64,000 nucleotides of DNA from Methylomonas albis (GTDB lineage: Bacteria > Pseudomonadota > Gammaproteobacteria > Methylococcales > Methylomonadaceae): the NCBI RefSeq assembly GCF_014850955.1, contig NZ_JACXSS010000001.1, positions 1,116,001 through 1,180,000 on the forward strand, given 5' to 3'. Shown in pieces: positions 58,503-64,000 of the stretch (position 1 is its first letter; each line of letters opens with the position of its first letter). Made by a program: the position numbers and the translations under genes. Under the pieces are notes generated by a model. It worked only from the letters and a program-made list of their open reading frames with translations. It had not been told where the DNA came from and made no database searches.

Positions 58503-60238
58503 TATGACAACTCCCTGTCTACCGGGGTGCCGGGTGCGACGCGCAATTTCATGTCGTGATGGCCTTTGCCTGCTTCTATCATGGGATAAACGTTTTCGGT
58601 ACGGTCGGTCATGAAATCCATGAACACGGTTCTATCTTTCAACGCGAAGGCTTCTTCCAGGGCGCCGCGCACGTCTTCGGGGTTTTCAATGCGCATGCCG
58701 ACATGACCATAGGCTTCCGCCAATTTGACGAAGTCGGGGATGGTATCCATGTACGACTCTGAATAGCGGCATTGATAGGAAAACTCCTGCCATTGCCTGA
58801 CCATGCCCATGTAACGGTTGTTAAGATTGATGATCTTGACCGGTGTGCGGTACTGCAGCGCAGTCGATAACTCTTGTATGCACATCTGGATGCTGGCTTC
58901 GCCGGTGATGCAGGCGACATTGGCTTCCGGAAACGCCAGTTTCACGCCGATCGCTGCTGGCAAGCCAAAACCCATCGTACCCAGGCCGCCGGAGTTAATC
59001 CAGCGCCGGGGTTTGTCGAAGTGGTAATACTGCGCCGCGTACATTTGGTGCTGACCGACGTCCGAGGTGACCAAGGCGTCGCCATGGGTGACCTGATACA
59101 GCTGTTCAACCACATATTGCGGCTTGATCACTTTGCTATTGCGGTCGTATTCCAGGCAATGCACGTCGCGCCAGCTTTGAATCAATTGCCACCAGGATTC
59201 CAGCGATGTTTTGGACGGCTTGATTTTGCTGTCTTTAATCAGCTCTATCATTTGTTCCAATACCGGCTTCACTTCGCCAACGATAGGCACGTCAACTTTA
59301 ACGGTCTTGGAAATCGAGGCCGGATCGACGTCGATGTGAATGATTTTTGCGTACGGGCAGAACTCGGTGAGTTTGCCGGTTACTCGGTCGTCGAAGCGCG
59401 CACCGACGGCGAGGATAACATCGCTCTCGTGCATCGCCATATTGGCTTCGTAAGTACCGTGCATGCCCAGCATGCCGACGAATTGTTTGTCGGTGGCCGG
59501 ATAGCCGCCCAAACCCATCAAGGTATTGGTGATCGGATAACCCAGCAATTGGGTCAATTCGGTCAGTTCTTTGTGGGCTTCACCGAGAATCACACCGCCG
59601 CCCGAATAAATAATCGGCCGTTGCGCGGTCAGCAGCATTTCAACCGCACGTTTGATCTGACCCTTATGACCGGTGACCACCGGGTTGTAAGAGCGCATCA
59701 CGACTTTTTTCGGATACTTGTAAGGTACTTTGATGTTCGGATCGGTGATGTCCTTCGGTACGTCGACCAGTACCGGGCCAGGCCGGCCGGTGGTTGCCAC
59801 GTAAAATGCTTTTTTCATGGTTTCGGCCAGATCGTTGACGTCTTTGACCAGAAAATTGTGTTTCACGCAGGGGCGGGTGATGCCGACCGTATCGACTTCC
59901 TGGAATGCATCGCTGCCTATCACCGGCGATGGCACTTGTCCCGAGATGATCACCATCGGGATGGAGTCCATATAGGCTGTAGCAATGCCGGTGACGGCAT
60001 TGGTTGCGCCGGGGCCTGAGGTGACCAGCACCACGCCCGGCTTGCCGGTGGCGCGCGCATAGGCGTCCGCCGCGTGGGCAGCCGCTTGCTCGTGTCTGAC
60101 CAGGATATGTTTCACTTCGTCTTGATGGAAAATGGCATCATAGATGTGCAAGACAGAGCCACCCGGATAGCCAAATACAAATTCGACACCTTCATCTTTA
60201 AGACATTGGACAAGAATATGTCCGCCACTGAGTTCCAA
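58502..60238 (-). CDS. ilvB: Acetolactate synthase large subunit
   Basis: 578 residues. TTG start at 60238 with GAGGA seven bases upstream; no ATG fits. The active region has FGYPGGSVLHIYDAI, VTSGPGATNAVTGIATAYMD and GQVPSPVIGSDAFQEVD; the thiamine-diphosphate site is TGEASIQMCIQELSTA with NNRYMGMVRQWQ. It condenses pyruvate for valine and isoleucine synthesis. IlvI is an equivalent name for this type. A sigma-70 promoter lies 60 bp upstream. Confidence 0.96.
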
Positions 60239-60299
60239 TTTTACGTCCTCAAAAAACTAATCGATCGGGGAAATGCAGATTTTACAAAAAAGGTTGGAT

Positions 60300-60328
60300 A
60301 AGCTACTGTTTTTGACCCTTTTCGTCAA
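60300..60328 (-). promoter_or_regulatory. Sigma-70 promoter of ilvBHC
   Basis: Minus-strand TTGACG (60323-60328) and TAGCTT (60300-60305) are spaced by exactly 17 bp. The leader of about 55 bases has no leader peptide. Confidence 0.5.
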
Positions 60329-60391
60329 GGAAAACCAAGGATTTCGCTTGGGATTATAGGTAAACGACTAGCTTTATACAGTAACGGAGAA

Positions 60392-61081
60392 ATGGTGAAT
60401 CAGTATTTTGTCGATGTTTGGCATGGGAATCTGCGACTTACAGCAACGGCTTTGCAGCAATTGACTGGGCTGTTGACGGATGATGAAAGATCCAAGGCCG
60501 AGTCGTTCAAATCAACTTTATTACGCGACCGTTACCTTGTAGTACGCGGATTATTGCGACAAACCCTGGCTGATTATCTGGATGTTGAGCCCGGCACCTT
60601 GGTTTTCGAGATTGGGCAGTATGGTAAGCCTGCCCTGGTCGGCGGCGCGCTGCATTTTAACCTTTCGCATAGCGCCGATACCTTATTGATAGCCGTTGCA
60701 GATTTCGCCGATATTGGTGTCGATATTGAGGCCAGCAGGCCGCGCCAGCATCTCGATAACTTGGCGGAACGTTGTTTTTCTGATCAAGAATATCAAGTCT
60801 GGTGTAATTTGTCGGCGGATGAGCGGCTTGATGCTTTTTATCGGCTCTGGACCAAAAAAGAGGCGTTCGTCAAAGCGGTTGGTAGGGGGATTGCGTTAGG
60901 GATTGAGCAATGTGAATTCGAATTGGGGAAGAGAGGGCCGTTGCTAGCTATTCCGCCTGCATACGGTCCGGCAAGCGCTTGGATGGTTCACGAATTGGAT
61001 GTCGATGGTGCTAGCTGCGCGGCGCTTGCCACGCCAGCTTGTTCTTACGATTTACGGTGCTTAGCTCTGTCGGTCAAGTGA
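60392..61081 (+). CDS. 4'-phosphopantetheinyl transferase (Sfp type)
   Basis: 229 residues. The signatures ADIGVDIEASRP (metal ligands Asp and Glu) and FYRLWTKKEAFVKAVGRGI (WxxKEA) define the Sfp/Gsp superfamily, with LHFNLSHSAD upstream. It moves phosphopantetheine from CoA onto carrier proteins. ATG 60392 has GGAGA too close; GTG 60395 may be the real start. It diverges from ilvB. A partner synthase is not visible. Confidence 0.92.
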   Translation: MVNQYFVDVWHGNLRLTATALQQLTGLLTDDERSKAESFKSTLLRDRYLVVRGLLRQTLADYLDVEPGTLVFEIGQYGKPALVGGALHFNLSHSADTLLIAVADFADIGVDIEASRPRQHLDNLAERCFSDQEYQVWCNLSADERLDAFYRLWTKKEAFVKAVGRGIALGIEQCEFELGKRGPLLAIPPAYGPASAWMVHELDVDGASCAALATPACSYDLRCLALSVK

Positions 61082-61094
61082 GATATTCGAGCCG

Positions 61095-61120
61095 TAGAAA
61101 CGCAAAATCTTGCGTTTCTA
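61095..61120. repeat. Perfect palindrome after the PPTase gene
   Basis: TAGAAACGCAA and TTGCGTTTCTA pair over four bases, followed by an A run on the plus strand. It is not oriented as a terminator for either strand by U-run rule, yet it may stop the PPTase transcript. Confidence 0.4.
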
Positions 61121-61374
61121 AAAAATACGCGCCTGTCGCTAATTCTATCATCGTTGAATGTGCCACCCTTGTTGGGTTTACAACAATCACTCGTTCCCGC
61201 GTGTAATAACGTCCGCTTGTACTGTCGTGTATATGCCAAGTTTGAGCCGTGCGTTGCGCTGGCTTCTCCGCTATGCCTTGATTGCAGTGTCCGATTGGCT
61301 ACTTACAGGTAAAACAGGATATTGGAACGGGATTTGCTACGTACTCTAAAAACGGATTACTTAAAGAGGTTGAT

Positions 61375-61791
61375 ATGACTATACACATTGCATCCATGAT
61401 GCCGGATCGCGCGCTTGACGAGAGTGCAATCATCAAAGCCATCATCAAAACCGCCATCGATTTGGCAAGATTGCGCGAAGAGCCTATACAGAAACGGGCG
61501 CCGATCCTGGATTTGGTGTTTTTACTACCCAGCCGCGAGGAAAAGGCCGATTTCGAAGGTTTGCGTTTGCATTCGTTCGATAAAGCTGCGCAGATCTTGC
61601 GGATAGAATCTGCTGTACCGGAAAAAATGGTCGCGTCCACTCATGCCGAGCGCTTTGTGGTCGCGGTGATGCTGGATGCTATCGATGCCGCCGCCGAATT
61701 CTTCACCGAACAGCGCATATTGTTCGATGCTGCCGGGCATTTGGCTTTGGTGGAATCGCTGGCAGCAAAAGAACAATATGCGCTAAATTGA
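61375..61791 (+). CDS. Hypothetical protein
   Basis: 138 residues from ATG 61375, with AGAGG upstream; an earlier codon at 61282 lies in non-coding-like sequence. It is soluble, helical and has no cysteine: IIKAIIKTAIDLARLREEPI, then ILDLVFLLPSREEKADFEGL and ERFVVAVMLDAIDAAAEFFT. No family was recognised with confidence. It is alone between a PPTase and a two-component pair. Confidence 0.65.
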   Translation: MTIHIASMMPDRALDESAIIKAIIKTAIDLARLREEPIQKRAPILDLVFLLPSREEKADFEGLRLHSFDKAAQILRIESAVPEKMVASTHAERFVVAVMLDAIDAAAEFFTEQRILFDAAGHLALVESLAAKEQYALN

Positions 61792-61894
61792 AGGGCTGTT
61801 TTTTGAATAATAGATAGGCGCTTGATGGCTCCTGGTTAAAGCCTGGCGACGGGGTGAGCTTGTGCTTATAGCCGTGCTTATTAAGCAGTTTTAT

Positions 61895-62563
61895 CTACGC
61901 TTGGTCTGCCAAATCCAGCAGATTAACCAGGTTCAACTTAATCGCCAAGCGCGTTAACTCAATGTCGCTGTTTACCCCTAGTTTGTTTTTGATCAGGTAA
62001 TGGCAGTTACCGACGGTTTTCGGGCTGATGTTGAGGGTTTTGGCGATGGTGTCGGGGGTATTGGCTTCGACGAGTAGGCGCAGGATTTCGAATTCCCTGG
62101 CAGTTAAACTATTCAGTGCCAGGGTTTCATTGCCGAGATTTTCCAATGCCAGTGCTTGGGCGATGTCGGCGCTGAGAATATGCCTACCTAGATGGACTTC
62201 TCGTATCGCCTGCAGCAGCATGTCCGGCGCGCTGCTTTTGGTGACGTAACCCAAGGCGCCAACCCGGCAGGCTTGGCGGGCAAAGCTGGGGTTTTGATGC
62301 ATGCTGAATGCCAGTATCCTGGCTTTGCTGTCGCGCTGTTTGATGCGGCCTATCAATTCCAGCCCACTTAAGCCGGGCATGGTTAAATCGGTTACCACGA
62401 CGTCGGGTTGCTGTTCTTTGTAGAGCTGATAGGCATCGGCACCGTTCGCGGCTTCAGCTATTACTTTCATATCTGCTTGTTTGCTGATTAGCGAGCGATA
62501 ACCTTCTCGAACTATCGCGTGATCGTCTATCAGCAAAATACCGATTGTGGTCTGTTTGTTCAT
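61895..62563 (-). CDS. LuxR/NarL-family response regulator
   Basis: 222 residues. Receiver: acidic pair IDDH (12-15), phospho-accepting Asp59 in VVVTDLTMPG, Lys109 in GYVTKSS, all intact. HTH: LTAREFEILRLLVEANTPDT then SPKTVGNCHYLIKNKLGV. It overlaps the kinase gene by four bases, so it is its cognate regulator. MoxX-type regulators have the same architecture. Confidence 0.92.
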   Translation of the reverse strand: MNKQTTIGILLIDDHAIVREGYRSLISKQADMKVIAEAANGADAYQLYKEQQPDVVVTDLTMPGLSGLELIGRIKQRDSKARILAFSMHQNPSFARQACRVGALGYVTKSSAPDMLLQAIREVHLGRHILSADIAQALALENLGNETLALNSLTAREFEILRLLVEANTPDTIAKTLNISPKTVGNCHYLIKNKLGVNSDIELTRLAIKLNLVNLLDLADQA

Positions 62564-63912
62564 TGGGCGGTTTCCGGCTGAGCTAGTGGCAGGCGCGCTT
62601 GAATTTTCAATCCATGAGGTTGGGCTATGCTCAAGTCTAAGCGGCCGTTTAAGGCCAATACGCGTTCGCGCATGCCCAGTAAGCCTATCCCCTGGTCGAT
62701 GGCAAACGGCAAATCGATGGCGCTGCCGTCGTCTTGTATGGTCAACGTAAGCTCGGTATCGGCGATGGTCAGCGTAATATCGGCCTGGCTGGCCGAGGCA
62801 TGTTTGGCTATATTGCTAATGCCTTCTTGAACGATGCGGAACAGGCTGATAGTCAGCGGCTCCGGCAGCTTTTTGCAATCGCCGGCGATATGCAGTTTGT
62901 AGCGTGTCTTACTCAGACTGTTCCAACGCGCCAAAAGGCTTCGCAAGCTAGCGTCCAGGCCTAGCTCCTCCAGTTCCGCCGGTCGTAAGCGCGTCAATAA
63001 GTCTCGCACACTCTGCTGCATGGTTTGGGTAAAACGGCTGATTTGCTCGGCTTCCGTGATTAGTTCGGGGCAACTTTGCTGAGCGGTTTGGGCGATACCG
63101 GCGGCGACCGCGTGGATCGCAGTTAGGCATTGGCCCAGTTCGTCGTGAAGCTCCCGCGCCAGATAGCGGCGTTCCTCTTCCTGTAAGTTCATCAACATCA
63201 CTACCAATTTTTGCCGTTCCGTTAGTAGTTGTTGTTGATTGTCGGCGAGTTGATTGATAGCCGTCGCGGTTTGCCGCCATTCCAGTAATCCAAATTTGGG
63301 CAGTCGATACCCCAAATCGCCCTGGCTGAGTCGGTTCAGTCCTTGGACAATGGTCTGGGCTGGACGTAGAGCGCGGCTGACGGCTAAATAAACCAACAGG
63401 CAGACTGCCGCGATAGTAATCGTGTATAGCGCCAGTAAATGCCTCACGTCCTCCCAGGCGTGGGCTATCGACATTTCGGCGCTAACCGAAACCGTTAATA
63501 CGCCGTAAATCTGGCCGTTGTAAGTTATTGGGCGCTGCCAGTCGAAGTTCGGCCCGAAAAGTCGTCGGTATAGCTTAGCAAAATGCTGAGGATAGTAATG
63601 AGTCGATAGGTCGATGCCCTTGCAATAGTTGCGCATCGTTTCGCCGTCATTAGCGAGATAGCTGGCGCAAATGCCGGGTTCGCTGCCGGTCTGCTTCCAT
63701 AAATCAAAATCGGGAAACGGGCTGGTCGGCTTTTCGCCGGCGCTCACTTTGAATAACTGAAACTCCAGTTGTTTGCCCAGCGCGGCCAAGGTGTTTTGCG
63801 CTAGCGTTGCAGATTGTTCGGCGCTGCCATGCAATACGTAAGCGACAGTAGCGAGTAAACACAGCAAGGCTACCGCCGTGATACGAGATAACAAATACAG
63901 TTTTAGGTTCAT
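62560..63912 (-). CDS. Sensor histidine kinase, HisKA_3, LapD/MoxY-like sensor
   Basis: 450 residues. Membrane helix about 10-28, periplasmic domain about 30-155, second helix about 160-182, HAMP (RALRPAQTIVQGLNRLSQGD), then EERRYLARELHDELGQ with His256 and an HATPase region ending GIGLLGMRERVLALNG. The periplasmic part has a Cys pair (Cys82, Cys97) and the blocks YRRLFGPNFDWQRP and AHAWEDVRHLLALY, fitting the LapD_MoxY_N fold. MoxY kinases regulate methanol oxidation in methylotrophs; the assignment here is by pattern. It is upstream of its regulator by overlap. Confidence 0.88.
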   Translation of the reverse strand: MNLKLYLLSRITAVALLCLLATVAYVLHGSAEQSATLAQNTLAALGKQLEFQLFKVSAGEKPTSPFPDFDLWKQTGSEPGICASYLANDGETMRNYCKGIDLSTHYYPQHFAKLYRRLFGPNFDWQRPITYNGQIYGVLTVSVSAEMSIAHAWEDVRHLLALYTITIAAVCLLVYLAVSRALRPAQTIVQGLNRLSQGDLGYRLPKFGLLEWRQTATAINQLADNQQQLLTERQKLVVMLMNLQEEERRYLARELHDELGQCLTAIHAVAAGIAQTAQQSCPELITEAEQISRFTQTMQQSVRDLLTRLRPAELEELGLDASLRSLLARWNSLSKTRYKLHIAGDCKKLPEPLTISLFRIVQEGISNIAKHASASQADITLTIADTELTLTIQDDGSAIDLPFAIDQGIGLLGMRERVLALNGRLDLSIAQPHGLKIQARLPLAQPETAQ

Positions 63913-64000
63913 GATCGGGTTGTATGGCGCTAAAAATTCGGCGGATCCGGCATGGATGGCATTTTAGGTAGTCGTGACTGAGCTGCATAGCTTGTCGGTA

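Noticed and set aside
58874-60019. 381-codon frame opposite ilvB
   Set aside because: Antisense shadow of a clear gene: high His/Gly/Asp composition and no start signals.
60238-60392. Possible ilvB leader peptide or attenuator
   Set aside because: The leader RNA is about 55 bases with no short ORF rich in Ile, Val or Leu and no strong hairpin.
63913-64000. Partial gene at the right edge
   Set aside because: Short stretch before the kinase start with no ribosome site or recognisable protein; probably its promoter region.

Overview
The window reads as chromosome of a gammaproteobacterial methanotroph, most likely Methylomonas or a close relative (Methylococcales). This is inference from content: several exosortase-type PEP-CTERM surface proteins, a long di-haem cytochrome c peroxidase like those exported by methanotrophs, a soluble NAD-linked molybdenum formate dehydrogenase (fdsGBA-fdhD-fdsD), a MoxY-like sensor kinase, and the Pseudomonas-like housekeeping order accA-tilS-pyrG-kdsA-eno-ftsB-ispD-ispF-truD. 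No rRNA, tRNA, CRISPR array, transposase or phage gene was seen.

Layout. 1-7.7 kb: surface-protein region with five PEP-CTERM proteins (two paralogous pairs plus one singleton), a YkgJ-type cysteine-cluster protein and a secreted di-haem peroxidase that follows the second pair by 10 bp. 7.9-11.0 kb: molybdenum/nitrogenase region with a stand-alone ModE-type HTH protein, full-length ModE, then a three-gene operon (unknown protein, rhodanese, NafY/NifX-like FeMo-cofactor carrier). That operon is preceded by a TGT-N10-ACA NifA-type site and a -24/-12 sigma-54 promoter. 11.1-13.9 kb: DUF2959 lipoprotein, a 53-residue membrane protein and rarA. 13.9-24.8 kb: housekeeping block, interrupted by two tiny sister membrane proteins and a diguanylate cyclase. 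24.9-30.4 kb: type I secretion operon (ABC transporter, HlyD adaptor, LuxR regulator, TolC) without a visible substrate. 30.5-36.5 kb: formate dehydrogenase operon on the minus strand, divergent from a Fur-box-controlled bfd. 37-50.4 kb: mixed housekeeping genes (parvulin PPIase, BolA, YciI, YciB, methyltransferase, SPOR protein, 5'-nucleotidase, lnt, alkaline phosphatase, HDOD protein) and two very small genes. 50.4-60.3 kb: minus-strand rimI, uracil-DNA glycosylase, leuA, CHAD protein, pssA, a Tsx-like porin and ilvC-ilvH-ilvB. 60.4-64 kb: phosphopantetheinyl transferase, an unknown protein and a two-component pair.

How they work together. Formate dehydrogenase yields NADH from formate, the last step of methane oxidation; ModE, FdhD and the NafY-like protein are all tied to molybdenum enzymes. 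ilvBHC and leuA give branched-chain amino-acid synthesis, and leuA has a plausible leucine-rich leader peptide. The most promising less-described elements are the PEP-CTERM/peroxidase operon, the NifA/sigma-54 operon with an unknown first gene, the leuA leader, the lack of a normal ftsB start codon, and three small genes (53, 42 and 55 codons) found by reading the sequence directly.
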